Below, piece by piece: positions 48,416 to 57,078 of a DNA stretch of 64,000 nucleotides. A program made the translations under genes and the position numbers. Each line of letters opens with the position of its first letter. The first letter of the stretch is position 1. Location of the stretch: contig CAVSRM010000005.1 in assembly GCA_963730365.1 (NCBI GenBank), forward strand, positions 186,001-250,000, written 5' to 3'. Origin of the DNA: Fodinibacter sp963730365 (lineage in GTDB: Bacteria > Actinomycetota > Actinomycetes > Actinomycetales > Dermatophilaceae). The notes beneath the pieces are model-generated. The model did no database searches and had not been told where the DNA came from. It was given only the letters and a program-made list of their open reading frames with translations.

Positions 48416-48835
48416 ATGTTGATTCCCCGTCGAGTCAAGCACCGCAAGCAGCACCACCCGGGTCGTTCGGGCGCTGCCAAGGGTGGGACGACGATCGCCT
48501 TCGGCGACTACGGCATCCAGGCTCTCGAGCCCGCCTACGTCACCAACCGTCAGATCGAGGCCGCGCGTATCGCGATGACCCGCTACATGAAGCGTGGCGG
48601 CAAGGTCTGGATCAACATCTACCCGGACCGTCCGCTCACGAAGAAGCCGGCCGAGACCCGCATGGGTTCCGGCAAGGGTTCACCGGAGTGGTGGATCGCC
48701 AACGTCAAGCCGGGCCGGATCATGTTCGAGATCTCCGGTGTTCCCGAGGAGACCGCTCGTGAGGCACTCCGCCTCGCGATGCACAAGCTGCCGATGAAGT
48801 GCCGCTTCGTCCGGCGTGAGGGTGGTGACTTCTGA
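48416..48835 (+). CDS. rplP: 50S ribosomal protein L16
   Basis: 139 aa, positions the A-site tRNA elbow and is a binding site of avilamycin/evernimicin class drugs. LIPRRVKHRKQHHPGRSG and MGSGKGSPEWWIANVKPGR are typical. Two bases separate it from rpsC; it overlaps rpmC by one base. Confidence 0.98.
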   Translation: MLIPRRVKHRKQHHPGRSGAAKGGTTIAFGDYGIQALEPAYVTNRQIEAARIAMTRYMKRGGKVWINIYPDRPLTKKPAETRMGSGKGSPEWWIANVKPGRIMFEISGVPEETAREALRLAMHKLPMKCRFVRREGGDF

Positions 48836-49071
48836 TGGCAGTCGGTTCCCAGGACCTGACCTCCAAGGAGATGCGTGGGTTCGACGACGAGCGTCTCGTC
48901 GACGAGCTCCGCAAGGCCAAGGAGGAGCTGTTCAACCTTCGGTTCCAGTCGGCCACCGGCCAGCTGGACAACCACGGCCGGCTCCGTGCCGTCCGCAAGG
49001 ACATCGCCCGGATCTACACCGAGATGCGCGAGCGCGAGCTCGGCATCGGCGTGAAGGGTGAGGCCAAGTGA
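48835..49071 (+). CDS. rpmC: 50S ribosomal protein L29
   Basis: 78 aa two-helix protein near the tunnel exit, slightly long for the family because of a short N-terminal extension (AVGSQDLTSKEMRGFDD). The core LRKAKEELFNLRFQSATGQL is intact. ATG overlaps the rplP stop; the stop overlaps rpsQ by four bases. Confidence 0.97.
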   Translation: MAVGSQDLTSKEMRGFDDERLVDELRKAKEELFNLRFQSATGQLDNHGRLRAVRKDIARIYTEMRERELGIGVKGEAK

Positions 49072-49367
49072 GCGAGAAGATGAAGGACGAGACCGTGACC
49101 GAGGCCAGCGCCTCCGAGCGCCAGTACCGCAAGAGCCGCCAGGGCTACGTCGTCAGCGACAAGATGGACAAGACCGTCGTCGTCGAGGTCGAGGACCGTG
49201 TCAAGCACGCGCTCTACGGCAAGGTCATCCGCCGCTCGAGCAAGGTGAAGGCCCACGACGAGGCCAACGTGGCCGGCGTCGGTGACCGGGTGCTCATCAT
49301 GGAGACGCGGCCCCTCTCGGCGACCAAGCGCTGGCGCGTGGTCGAGATCCTCGAGAAGGCCAAGTAA
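49068..49367 (+). CDS. rpsQ: 30S ribosomal protein S17
   Basis: 99 aa OB-fold primary rRNA binder. RQYRKSRQGYVVSDKMDKTVVVEV opens the conserved part; the first 18 residues are a lineage-specific charged extension. The GTG at 49068 overlaps the rpmC stop (GTGA). An ATG at 49080 is possible and would shorten it by four residues. Confidence 0.96.
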   Translation: MSEKMKDETVTEASASERQYRKSRQGYVVSDKMDKTVVVEVEDRVKHALYGKVIRRSSKVKAHDEANVAGVGDRVLIMETRPLSATKRWRVVEILEKAK

Positions 49368-49469
49368 TCCCCTTGGGGGAGTGTCCCGCACCCCCCGCGT
49401 AGTTCGGCCAGGCTCTGCAGCCTCATGGCCCAGGCAGAGAACCAGCACGACGTTTAGGAGAAAAGACAA

Positions 49470-49838
49470 GTGATCCAGCAGGAGTCGCGACTGCGCGTCG
49501 CCGACAACACCGGTGCCAAGGAGATTCTCTGCATCCGTGTTCTCGGTGGCTCGGGTCGCCGGTATGCCGGCATCGGCGACACCATCGTCGCCACCGTCAA
49601 GGACGCGATCCCGGGCGGCAACGTGAAGAAGGGCGAGGTCGTCAAGGCCGTCATCGTCCGGACCAAGAAGGAGCGCCGCCGCGGCGACGGCTCCTACATC
49701 AAGTTCGACGAGAACGCCGCGGTGCTCCTCAAGACCGACGGTGACCCTCGGGGTACGCGCATCTTCGGGCCCGTGGGCCGCGAGCTGCGCGAGAAGAAGT
49801 TCATGAAGATCATCAGTCTCGCGCCGGAGGTGCTCTGA
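49470..49838 (+). CDS. rplN: 50S ribosomal protein L14
   Basis: 122 aa, forms inter-subunit contacts and is the binding site of RsfS. IQQESRLRVADNTGAKEILCIRVLGGS and the C-terminal FMKIISLAPEVL are typical. GTG start with TAGGAG upstream. It is separated from rpsQ by 102 bases, long for this operon, so an internal promoter or processing site could lie there. rplX follows after 3 bases. Confidence 0.98.
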   Translation: MIQQESRLRVADNTGAKEILCIRVLGGSGRRYAGIGDTIVATVKDAIPGGNVKKGEVVKAVIVRTKKERRRGDGSYIKFDENAAVLLKTDGDPRGTRIFGPVGRELREKKFMKIISLAPEVL

Positions 49839-49841
49839 ACC

Positions 49842-50186
49842 ATGGCGATGAAGATCAAGAAGGGTGACACCGTCCAGGTGCTCACCGGCAAGGACAAGGG
49901 CGCCACGGGCAAGGTCATCTCGGTCAACCGCGAGACCCAGCGCGTGACCGTCGAGGGTGTCAACCGGGTGACCCGGCACACCAAGGCCGGCCAGTCCAAC
50001 CGTGGCAGCCGCACCGGTGGTCTCGTCGTCCAGGAGTCGCCGATCCACGTGAGCAACGTGGCCGTCGTCGACCCCTCCGACAAGAAGCCGACCCGGATCA
50101 AGACCCGCGTCGAGACCGTCGAGCGTGACGGGCGCCAGAAGGCGACCCGTGTCCGCGTCGGCGCGCGCTCGGGCAAGGACCTGTGA
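49842..50186 (+). CDS. rplX: 50S ribosomal protein L24
   Basis: 114 aa assembly initiator. The KOW motif lies at the N-terminus (KIKKGDTVQVLTGKDKGATG), followed by RVTVEGVNRVTRHTK. Three bases separate it from rplN and five from the chosen rplE start. Confidence 0.97.
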   Translation: MAMKIKKGDTVQVLTGKDKGATGKVISVNRETQRVTVEGVNRVTRHTKAGQSNRGSRTGGLVVQESPIHVSNVAVVDPSDKKPTRIKTRVETVERDGRQKATRVRVGARSGKDL

Positions 50187-50191
50187 GAGAC

Positions 50192-50752
50192 ATGGCAGAC
50201 ACTGCAACGAAGCCGCGGCTGAAGTCGCGCTACCAGGACGAGATCAAGGGCTCCCTGCGGGAGCAGTTCGGCTACGCCAACGTCATGCAGGTGCCGGGCG
50301 TCGTCAAGGTCGTCGTCAACATGGGTGTCGGCGACGCGGCCAAGGACAGCAAGCTCATCGAGGGTGCCGTCCGTGACCTCACCGCCATCACCGGACAGAA
50401 GCCGGTCGTGACCAAGGCCCGCAAGTCGATCGCGCAGTTCAAGCTGCGCGAGGGCATGCCGATCGGTGCGCACACCACGCTGCGCGGCGACCGGATGTGG
50501 GAGTTCCTCGACCGGCTCGTCACCACCGCGCTCCCCCGCATCCGTGACTTCCGAGGCCTGTCCCCGAAGCAGTTCGACGGCCGGGGGAACTACACCTTCG
50601 GTCTCACCGAGCAGTCGATGTTCCACGAGATCGACCAGGACAAGATCGACCGCGTTCGCGGCATGGACATCACGGTCGTCACCACGGCGACGAACGACGA
50701 CGAGGGACGCGCGCTGCTCAAGGCGCTCGGCTTCCCGTTCAAGGAGAACTGA
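50192..50752 (+). CDS. rplE: 50S ribosomal protein L5
   Basis: 186 aa, binds 5S rRNA and contacts the P-site tRNA and S13. KSRYQDEIKGSLREQFGYANVMQ and the late TFGLTEQSMFHEIDQDK are typical. I start at ATG 50192; a GTG at 50183 overlapping the rplX stop would add three residues and cannot be excluded. Confidence 0.96.
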   Translation: MADTATKPRLKSRYQDEIKGSLREQFGYANVMQVPGVVKVVVNMGVGDAAKDSKLIEGAVRDLTAITGQKPVVTKARKSIAQFKLREGMPIGAHTTLRGDRMWEFLDRLVTTALPRIRDFRGLSPKQFDGRGNYTFGLTEQSMFHEIDQDKIDRVRGMDITVVTTATNDDEGRALLKALGFPFKEN

Positions 50753-50754
50753 GC

Positions 50755-50940
50755 ATGGCCAAGACCGCCCTCGTCAACAAGGCGAACAAGAAGCAGAAGT
50801 TCGGCGTCCGCGCCTACACGCGCTGCCAGCGCTGCGGCCGTCCGCACTCGGTCTACCGCAAGTTCGGCCTGTGCCGGATCTGCCTCCGGGAGATGGCCCA
50901 CCGCGGCGAGCTCCCCGGCGTGACCAAGTCCAGCTGGTGA
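50755..50940 (+). CDS. rpsN: 30S ribosomal protein S14, zinc type
   Basis: 61 aa type Z S14 with both cysteine pairs: CQRCGRPHSVYRKFGLCRIC. This is the zinc-dependent form found in many actinobacteria, which often also keep a zinc-free copy elsewhere for zinc shortage. ATG two bases after rplE. A stem-loop begins 6 bases after the stop. Confidence 0.97.
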   Translation: MAKTALVNKANKKQKFGVRAYTRCQRCGRPHSVYRKFGLCRICLREMAHRGELPGVTKSSW

Positions 50941-50946
50941 ACCACC

Positions 50947-50981
50947 GGGGTGCGCCGGTCGGTCAACGACCGGAGCGCCCC
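50947..50981 (+). promoter_or_regulatory. Stem-loop between rpsN and rpsH
   Basis: 15-base arms (50947-50961 and 50967-50981) with two mismatches and loop GTCAA. It lies in a 141-base gap of an otherwise compact operon, so it may tune distal expression. Confidence 0.55.
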
Positions 50982-51081
50982 ACCCGCCGCAGCCGCGGCA
51001 CCCCCAGACCAAACCATCTACATCGAAGGTCCGCCGAGTGTTGCTCGGAGGAAACCGCGGTGAGAGAGGGCGGAGAGCCCA

Positions 51082-51480
51082 ATGACCATGACCGACCCGA
51101 TCGCGGACATGTTGACCCGCGTCCGTAACGCCAACTCGGCGCACAAGGACGACGTCTCCATGCCGTTCTCCAAGCTGAAGAGCCACATCGCCGAGATCCT
51201 CGAGGCCGAGGGCTACATCGCCGGCTGGACCGTCGAGGATGCCGAGGTGGGCAAGACGCTCATCGTCAACCTCAAGTACGGCCCGAACCGCGAGCGTTCC
51301 ATCGCCGGTGTGCGCCGCGTCTCCAAGCCGGGGCTGCGCGTCTACGCCAAGTCCACCAACCTGCCGAAGGTCCTCGGCGGCCTGGGTGTCGCGATCATCT
51401 CGACGTCCTCCGGTCTGCTGACTGACAAGCAGGCCGCCAACAAGGGTGTAGGTGGGGAAGTCCTCGCCTACATCTGGTAA
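51082..51480 (+). CDS. rpsH: 30S ribosomal protein S8
   Basis: 132 aa; central-domain binder and the spc operon repressor in E. coli. DPIADMLTRVRNANSAHKDDV and the C-terminal STSSGLLTDKQAANKGVGGE are typical. ATG at 51082, with a second in-frame ATG two codons later; GCGGAGAG upstream favours the first. Confidence 0.97.
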   Translation: MTMTDPIADMLTRVRNANSAHKDDVSMPFSKLKSHIAEILEAEGYIAGWTVEDAEVGKTLIVNLKYGPNRERSIAGVRRVSKPGLRVYAKSTNLPKVLGGLGVAIISTSSGLLTDKQAANKGVGGEVLAYIW

Positions 51481-51492
51481 GGGGTTACTGAC

Positions 51493-52029
51493 ATGTCGCG
51501 TATCGGACGTCTCCCCGTCACCGTCCCCTCCGGTGTGGACATCGCCATCGACGGCCAGACCGTGAAGGTCAAGGGCCCCAAGGGCGAGCTCAGCCACGTC
51601 GTGGCCGAGCCGATCATCGTCGAGAAGGGCGAGAACGGCCTCGAGGTCAAGCGCCCCGACGACCAGCGCGAGTCGCGGTCGCTCCACGGCCTGACCCGCT
51701 CGCTGATCAACAACATGGTCCTCGGTGTCACCGAGGGCTACGAGAAGAAGCTCGAGATCCACGGCACCGGCTACCGCGTGCTGGCCAAGGGCTCCAACCT
51801 GGAGTTCGCGCTCGGCTACTCGCACTCGATCACCGTCGAGCCCCCGGCCGGCATCACCTTCGCGGTGGAGAACCAGACCCGGTTCTCGGTCCAGGGCATC
51901 GACAAGCAGCTCGTCGGCGAGGTCGCCGCGAACATCCGCAAGCTCCGCAAGCCCGACCCGTACAAGGGCAAGGGCGTCCGCTATGCGGGCGAGCAGATCC
52001 GCCGCAAGGTCGGAAAGGCTGGTAAGTAA
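51493..52029 (+). CDS. rplF: 50S ribosomal protein L6
   Basis: 178 aa with the two-domain L6 fold near the sarcin-ricin loop. SRIGRLPVTVPSGVDIAIDG and the C-terminal KPDPYKGKGVRYAGEQIRRK are typical. It starts 12 bases after rpsH and ends three bases before rplR. Confidence 0.98.
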   Translation: MSRIGRLPVTVPSGVDIAIDGQTVKVKGPKGELSHVVAEPIIVEKGENGLEVKRPDDQRESRSLHGLTRSLINNMVLGVTEGYEKKLEIHGTGYRVLAKGSNLEFALGYSHSITVEPPAGITFAVENQTRFSVQGIDKQLVGEVAANIRKLRKPDPYKGKGVRYAGEQIRRKVGKAGK

Positions 52030-52032
52030 GCC

Positions 52033-52407
52033 ATGGCATTGATCGTCAAGCGCGCCAAGGGCAAGGTTGCCGCTCGCAGCCGTCGTCACTTCCGCGTCCG
52101 CAAGCAGGTCACCGGCACCGCCGTGCGTCCCCGCCTCGTGGTCTCGCGCTCCACGCGCCACGTCTTCGTCCAGGTCGTCGACGACACCGTGGGCAGGACC
52201 GTCGCGTCGGCCTCCACCATGGAGTCCGACGTGCGGACCCTGGACGGCGACAAGACCGCGAAGGCCAAGAAGGTCGGCGAGCTCGTGGCCGAGCGCGCCC
52301 AGGCCGCCGGTGTCGAGGCCGTCGTCTTCGACCGTGGCGGCAACAAGTACCACGGTCGCGTCGCCGCCATCGCGGACGGCGCCCGGGAAGGCGGGCTCTC
52401 ACTGTGA
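52033..52407 (+). CDS. rplR: 50S ribosomal protein L18
   Basis: 124 aa 5S rRNA binder. SRRHFRVRKQVTGTAVRPRL and FDRGGNKYHGRVAAIADGAREGG are typical. ATG three bases after rplF; rpsE follows after 43 bases. Confidence 0.98.
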   Translation: MALIVKRAKGKVAARSRRHFRVRKQVTGTAVRPRLVVSRSTRHVFVQVVDDTVGRTVASASTMESDVRTLDGDKTAKAKKVGELVAERAQAAGVEAVVFDRGGNKYHGRVAAIADGAREGGLSL

Positions 52408-52450
52408 CCGCCACCCTGACCACCACCGTTGTTGAGATGAGGAACATCTG

Positions 52451-53110
52451 ATGCCAGGACCCCAGCGTCGAGGCACCGGGCCCGCCACCACCGCCACCTC
52501 CGAGCGCGGCGACAACCGCGGAGGCCGCGGCAACCGCGACGACCGCCGCGGCGGTCGTGACTCCCGGGACGCCGACAAGAACCAGTACCTCGAGCGCGTC
52601 GTGACGATCAACCGCGTCGCCAAGGTCGTCAAGGGCGGCCGCCGGTTCAGCTTCACCGCGCTCGTCGTCGTCGGTGACGGCGACGGCACCGTCGGTGTCG
52701 GCTACGGCAAGGCCAAGGAGGTTCCGGCCGCGATCGCCAAGGGCGTCGAGGAGGCCAAGAAGGAGTTCTTCAAGGTCCCGCGCATCCAGGGCACCATCCC
52801 GCACCCCGTGCAGGGTGAGGCCGCTGCCGGCGTCGTCATGCTCCGCCCCGCCAGCCCCGGTACCGGCGTCATCGCCGGTGGTCCGGTGCGTGCGGTGCTC
52901 GAGTGCGCCGGCATCCACGACGTGCTGTCCAAGAGCCTCGGCTCGGACAACGCGATCAACATCGTCCACGCGACCGTCGAGGCCCTCAAGGGCCTGGAGC
53001 GTCCCGAGGAGGTCGCGGCCCGCCGCGGTCTGCCCGTGGACCAGGTCGCCCCCGCTGCGATGTTGCGTGCCCAGGCCGCCGGCATCGCCGAGGCGAAGGC
53101 TGGTGCGTGA
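52451..53110 (+). CDS. rpsE: 30S ribosomal protein S5
   Basis: 219 aa accuracy protein, longer than in E. coli because of an Arg/Gly/Asp-rich N-terminal extension (RGDNRGGRGNRDDRRGGRD). The double-stranded RNA-binding domain (YLERVVTINRVAKVVKGGRRF) and the C-terminal GDGTVGVGYGKAKEVPAAI are intact. Its stop overlaps rpmD by one base. Confidence 0.97.
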   Translation: MPGPQRRGTGPATTATSERGDNRGGRGNRDDRRGGRDSRDADKNQYLERVVTINRVAKVVKGGRRFSFTALVVVGDGDGTVGVGYGKAKEVPAAIAKGVEEAKKEFFKVPRIQGTIPHPVQGEAAAGVVMLRPASPGTGVIAGGPVRAVLECAGIHDVLSKSLGSDNAINIVHATVEALKGLERPEEVAARRGLPVDQVAPAAMLRAQAAGIAEAKAGA

Positions 53111-53292
53111 TGGCCCGACTCAAGGTGACCCAGACCCGTTCGGAGATCGGCGGCAAGCAGAACCAGCGTGACACGCTGCGCAGCCTCGGTCTCAAGCGCA
53201 TCGGCGACGTCGTCGTCAAGGAGGACCGTCCCGAGATCCGCGGGATGGTCAACACGGTGACCCACCTGGTCGCCGTCGAGGAGGTTGAGTGA
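53110..53292 (+). CDS. rpmD: 50S ribosomal protein L30
   Basis: 60 aa, complete: RLKVTQTRSEIGGKQNQRDT and VKEDRPEIRGMVNTVTHLV. ATG overlaps the rpsE stop. The following gene starts within two bases of its stop or overlaps it, depending on the rplO start. Confidence 0.97.
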   Translation: MARLKVTQTRSEIGGKQNQRDTLRSLGLKRIGDVVVKEDRPEIRGMVNTVTHLVAVEEVE

Positions 53293-53294
53293 GC

Positions 53295-53786
53295 ATGGCT
53301 GACACCACGAAGGCAGCGAAGTCCGCGGCCACCGACGGCGCTCCCGCGCTGAAGGTGCACCACCTGCGGCCCGCCCCCGGCGCCAAGAGCGCCAAGATCC
53401 GCGTCGGTCGCGGTGAGGGTGGTCGTCGTGGGAAGACCGCCGGTCGCGGTACCAAGGGCACCAAGGCCCGGTACCAGGTGCCGGAGGGCTTCCAGGGTGG
53501 CACCACGCCCCTGCACATGCGCTTCCCGAAGCTTCGCGGCTTCAAGAACCCGTTCAAGACCGAGTACCAGGTCGTGAACCTCGACAAGCTGGCATCGCTC
53601 TACCCCTCGGGTGGCGACGTGAGCGTCGAGAGCCTCGTCGAGAAGGGCGCCGTCCGCGACGGCCACCTCGTCAAGGTCCTCGGCACCGGCGAGATCGACG
53701 TTGCCGTCAACATCACGGCCAACGCGTTCTCGGCCAGCGCCAAGCAGAAGATCGAGGCGGCGGGCGGGTCGGCGACGACCGTCTGA
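53295..53786 (+). CDS. rplO: 50S ribosomal protein L15
   Basis: 163 aa, late-assembly protein. LKVHHLRPAPGAKSAKIRVG, RGTKGTKARYQVPEGFQGG and the C-terminal AFSASAKQKIEAAGGSATTV are typical. Start choice: ATG 53295 (10 bases from GAGGAGG) or GTG 53289 (4 bases from it, overlapping the rpmD stop); the difference is two residues. A hairpin follows in the gap before secY. Confidence 0.96.
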   Translation: MADTTKAAKSAATDGAPALKVHHLRPAPGAKSAKIRVGRGEGGRRGKTAGRGTKGTKARYQVPEGFQGGTTPLHMRFPKLRGFKNPFKTEYQVVNLDKLASLYPSGGDVSVESLVEKGAVRDGHLVKVLGTGEIDVAVNITANAFSASAKQKIEAAGGSATTV

Positions 53787-53798
53787 CCCAGACCATGA

Positions 53799-53856
53799 CC
53801 GTATGCCGCAGGGCTGGCTCCCGGGTGACCTCGGGACCAGCCCTTGCGGCATACGG
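53799..53856 (+). promoter_or_regulatory. Stem-loop between rplO and secY
   Basis: Arms 53799-53817 and 53837-53856 pair over 19 bases with one bulged T; the outer arm reads GTATGCCGCA with TGCGGCATAC. It starts 13 bases after rplO and may partly terminate the ribosomal transcript before secY. Confidence 0.65.
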
Positions 53857-53953
53857 AGTCAGTCCTGCCGATGCCACCAACGGCGGCACCGGCAGGTATC
53901 TTGTGACGGATCGTTGACGACGCGGCATCACCGGCCGCACCCATGGAGGACCT

Positions 53954-55267
53954 GTGCTTTCCGCCTTTGGCCGCGCGTTCAAGACGCCGGACCTGCGCAG
54001 GAAACTGCTGTTCACGATTTTCATCATCGTGATCTACCGGCTCGGCGCCCACGTGCCGACGCCGGGTGTGAGCTACCCGCTCGTGCAGCAGTGCATCCGC
54101 GGCGCTGACAACAGCAACCAGCTGCTCGGGCTCGTCAACCTGTTCAGTGGCGGCGCCCTCCTCCAGCTGTCGATCTTCGCGCTGGGGATCATGCCGTACA
54201 TCACGGCGAGCATCATCGTGCAGCTGCTCACCGTCGTCATCCCACGGTTCGAGGCCCTCAAGAAGGAGGGCCAGGCCGGGCAGACGAAGATGACCCAGTA
54301 CACGCGCTACCTGACGATCGCCCTGGCCGTCCTGCAGTCCTCGACGCTCATCACCTTCGCGCAGAACCCCTCGACGCTGTTCAACAACCCGGCCTGCACG
54401 AACATCCTCAGCAGCGACTCGGTGCCGACGATCCTCATCATGGTGCTCACCATGACCGCGGGCACCGGCATGATCATGTGGTTCGGTGAGCTCATCACCG
54501 ACAAGGGTGTCGGCAACGGCATGTCCCTCCTCATCTTCACCTCCATCGCCGCCGGCTTCCCGAGCTCGCTGTGGGCCATCCAGCAGCGCTCGGGCTGGAC
54601 CGTGTTCCTCGGCATCATCCTGATGGGCTTCGTCATCATCTCGATCGTCGTCTTCGTCGAGCAGAGCCAGCGGCGCATCCCCGTGCAGTACGCCAAGCGG
54701 ATGGTGGGGCGCAAGGTCTACGGCGGCACCTCGACCTACATCCCGCTCAAGGTCAACATGGCCGGTGTCATCCCGGTGATCTTCGCGAGCTCGTTGATGT
54801 CGCTGCCGACGCTGATGGCGCAGTTCAACACCAGCCCGGACGGAGACAACCCGGGGTGGGTGAACTGGATCAACGCCAACCTGGTCTCGGGCGGTGAGCC
54901 GGCCTACATCATCTTCTACATCGCCCTCATCATGTTCTTCACCTTCTTCTACGTCTCCATCACGTTCAACCCGACCGAGGTCGCCGACAACATGAAGAAG
55001 TACGGCGGCTTCATCCCAGGTATCCGCGCCGGGCGACCCACGGCCGAGTACCTCAACTACGTCCTCACCCGGATCACCGTTCCCGGCGCGATCTACCTCG
55101 CGCTCGTCTCGCTCATCCCGCTCATCGCGCTGATCCTCGTGGGCGCGAACGCGAACTTCCCGTTCGGCGGCACCTCGATCCTCATCATCGTGGGTGTCGG
55201 TCTGGACACCGTGAAGCAGATCGAAGCGCAGCTGCAGCAGCGCCACTACGAAGGGTTCCTTCGCTGA
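53954..55267 (+). CDS. secY: Preprotein translocase subunit SecY
   Basis: 437 aa channel protein with ten membrane segments. It starts at GTG 53954 with GGAGGA upstream (SAFGRAFKTPDLRRKLLFT). LGIMPYITASIIVQLL near segment 2 and IPVQYAKRMVGRKVYGG in the large cytoplasmic loop are family marks. It pairs with the SecE product encoded at 23.6 kb. adk starts 67 bases downstream. Confidence 0.97.
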   Translation: MLSAFGRAFKTPDLRRKLLFTIFIIVIYRLGAHVPTPGVSYPLVQQCIRGADNSNQLLGLVNLFSGGALLQLSIFALGIMPYITASIIVQLLTVVIPRFEALKKEGQAGQTKMTQYTRYLTIALAVLQSSTLITFAQNPSTLFNNPACTNILSSDSVPTILIMVLTMTAGTGMIMWFGELITDKGVGNGMSLLIFTSIAAGFPSSLWAIQQRSGWTVFLGIILMGFVIISIVVFVEQSQRRIPVQYAKRMVGRKVYGGTSTYIPLKVNMAGVIPVIFASSLMSLPTLMAQFNTSPDGDNPGWVNWINANLVSGGEPAYIIFYIALIMFFTFFYVSITFNPTEVADNMKKYGGFIPGIRAGRPTAEYLNYVLTRITVPGAIYLALVSLIPLIALILVGANANFPFGGTSILIIVGVGLDTVKQIEAQLQQRHYEGFLR

Positions 55268-55334
55268 TGTCATCTCTTGCTGTCTCGCCCACCCGGTGCG
55301 TCCGGCTCGCACCCCAGGTCCCGGAGGTCCCGGC

Positions 55335-55898
55335 ATGCGCCTGATCATCCTCGGTCCCCCCGGTGCCGGAAAGGGCACCCAGGCGTCCCGGATCGCCGAG
55401 CACTTCGGCATCCCCGCGATCTCGACCGGGGACATCTTCCGGGCCAACATCAAGGGCGAGACCCCGCTCGGGCTGCAGGTCAAGGAGATCCTCGCGTCCG
55501 GTGGCTACGTCAGTGACGACATCACCAACGAGATCGTGGCCGACCGGCTCACCCAGGACGACTGCGCACCGGGCTTCCTGCTCGACGGGTACCCCCGGAC
55601 GCTCGCCCAGGTCGACGCGCTCGACGGCATGCTCGCCGAGTCGGGCGGGGCTCTGGACCACGTCCTCGAGCTGACCGTCGATGACGACGCCGTCGTGGAC
55701 CGGCTGCTCAGGCGGGCAGAGGTCGAGGGCCGTTCCGATGACACCGAGGAGGTCATCCGCGAGCGAATGGCCATCTACCACCGCGAGACCAAGCCGCTGT
55801 CGGACACCTACCGCGGGCGTGGCCTCCTCGTGGAGGTCGACGGGCTCGGTGAGGTCGACGAGGTCACCGAGCGGGTCATCGCCGCACTCAGCACCTGA
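55335..55898 (+). CDS. adk: Adenylate kinase, short-LID type
   Basis: 187 aa; interconverts 2 ADP with ATP and AMP. P-loop GPPGAGKGT at residues 7-15, AMP site around ISTGDIFRANI and GFLLDGYPRTLAQ. The LID is short, without the zinc-finger-like insert, as in other actinobacteria. ATG 55335 has GGAGG upstream; an in-frame start at 55296 would add 13 Pro/Gly residues and was rejected. Confidence 0.97.
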   Translation: MRLIILGPPGAGKGTQASRIAEHFGIPAISTGDIFRANIKGETPLGLQVKEILASGGYVSDDITNEIVADRLTQDDCAPGFLLDGYPRTLAQVDALDGMLAESGGALDHVLELTVDDDAVVDRLLRRAEVEGRSDDTEEVIRERMAIYHRETKPLSDTYRGRGLLVEVDGLGEVDEVTERVIAALST

Positions 55899-55915
55899 CC
55901 AGCACCGCACGCTCA

Positions 55916-55983
55916 CCCGTCGAGTGAGCAGAACACGCCGTCCACACCCTCGTGCGAGCGGCGTGTTCCGTTCACTCGACGGG
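55916..55983 (+). terminator. Terminator after adk
   Basis: 25-base arms (55916-55940 and 55959-55983) with two mismatches and an 18-base loop, 17 bases after the adk stop. The base of the stem carries GTCGAGTGA/TCACTCGAC. Confidence 0.8.
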
Positions 55984-56008
55984 TTGGGGCGGAGGACGGG
56001 GCGGCGGG

Positions 56009-56014
56009 TAGGGT
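56009..56014 (+). promoter_or_regulatory. Putative -10 element of map, near-leaderless
   Basis: TAGGGT lies eight bases before the ATG at 56023, with no ribosome site between. Transcription would begin at or next to the start codon. Confidence 0.45.
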
Positions 56015-56022
56015 GCGGCGCC

Positions 56023-56877
56023 ATGGGAATGTTCAGTCGCGACCGGTGCGAGGGCAAGTCCGTCGAGCAGCTCGCCAAGATGCGCACTGCCGGCCTGCTC
56101 GTCGCCGAGACGTTGCGGCTCGTGGAGGCCGCCGTCCGGCCGGGAGTGACCACCCTCGAGCTCGACGAGCTGGCCGAGGCGCACATCCGCGAGCACGGCG
56201 GCACCCCGAACTTCCAGCTCGTCCCGGGCTACCGGCACACCCTCTGCACGTCGGTCAACGACGAGATCGTGCACGGCATCCCCGGCGGGCGGGTGCTCCA
56301 GGAGGGTGACGTGCTGTCCATCGACTGCGGGGCGCAGGTGCAGGGATGGAACGGCGACGCGGCGATCACCGTCGTGGTCGGCGGCCGCGACGTGGCCCGC
56401 CCGGAGGACCTCGAGCTCATCGACGACACCGAGGCCTCGCTGTGGGCGGGCATCACGGCCCTCGCGGTCGGTCGGGACCTGTATGCCGTGGGCGCGGCCG
56501 TCGAGGACAGCCTCACCTCATCGGGCAGCTCCCGCGGCCGGGACTACGGCATCGTCGAGGACTACGTGGGTCACGGCATCGGGACGTCGATGCACATGGA
56601 CCCGCAGGTGCCGAACTACCGCGTCTCGGGCAAGGGCCCCAAGGTCGTGGAGGGCACGACGATCTGCATCGAGCCGATGGTGACCCTCGGCGACCAGGAC
56701 AACACGGTGCTCGACGACGAGTGGACCATCGTCACCCGGGACGGCTCGCGCGCGGCGCACTGGGAGCACGCCGTCGCGGTGACGTCCGAGGGCATCTGCG
56801 TGCTCACCGCGTCGGACGGCGGCGAGGCCAGGCTGCGATCCCTCGGGGTGCCTCACGCCGCGATCGCTCCGGCCTGA
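56023..56877 (+). CDS. map: Type I methionine aminopeptidase
   Basis: 284 aa; removes the initiator methionine. The five metal ligands can be placed in SIDCGAQVQGWNGDAAITV (two aspartates), VGHGIGTSMH (histidine), CIEPMVT (glutamate) and the C-terminal EHAVAVT (glutamate). The first 15 residues (MGMFSRDRCEGKSVE) may start at either the first or the third codon ATG. A longer open frame upstream overlaps adk and the terminator and was rejected. The gene follows adk, as usual, but has its own -10. Confidence 0.94.
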   Translation: MGMFSRDRCEGKSVEQLAKMRTAGLLVAETLRLVEAAVRPGVTTLELDELAEAHIREHGGTPNFQLVPGYRHTLCTSVNDEIVHGIPGGRVLQEGDVLSIDCGAQVQGWNGDAAITVVVGGRDVARPEDLELIDDTEASLWAGITALAVGRDLYAVGAAVEDSLTSSGSSRGRDYGIVEDYVGHGIGTSMHMDPQVPNYRVSGKGPKVVEGTTICIEPMVTLGDQDNTVLDDEWTIVTRDGSRAAHWEHAVAVTSEGICVLTASDGGEARLRSLGVPHAAIAPA

Positions 56878-56984
56878 GCACCCGTCCCGTCACGGGGGAG
56901 TGCCTCCTCGGCGCGCGAGGTCCGGGCCGATCCGGCAAGAGCCGGTGTGCGCCATCTCTCGCTGAGTCCGGGGCGAGTGGCCAC

Positions 56985-56990
56985 TAGGGT
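56985..56990 (+). promoter_or_regulatory. Putative -10 element of the mutAB-meaB operon
   Basis: TAGGGT with CTGAGT 17 bases upstream as a weak -35. It leaves a leader of about 80 bases before the mutA ATG. No cobalamin riboswitch was recognised in it. Confidence 0.4.
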
Positions 56991-57078
56991 GGACAGGCCG
57001 GAACACGCGGACCGGGTCGGCCCCACGGCCCACGGACGTCAGGGGTTCGGCTCATCGACGGTCACAGGGAGTGGTGGG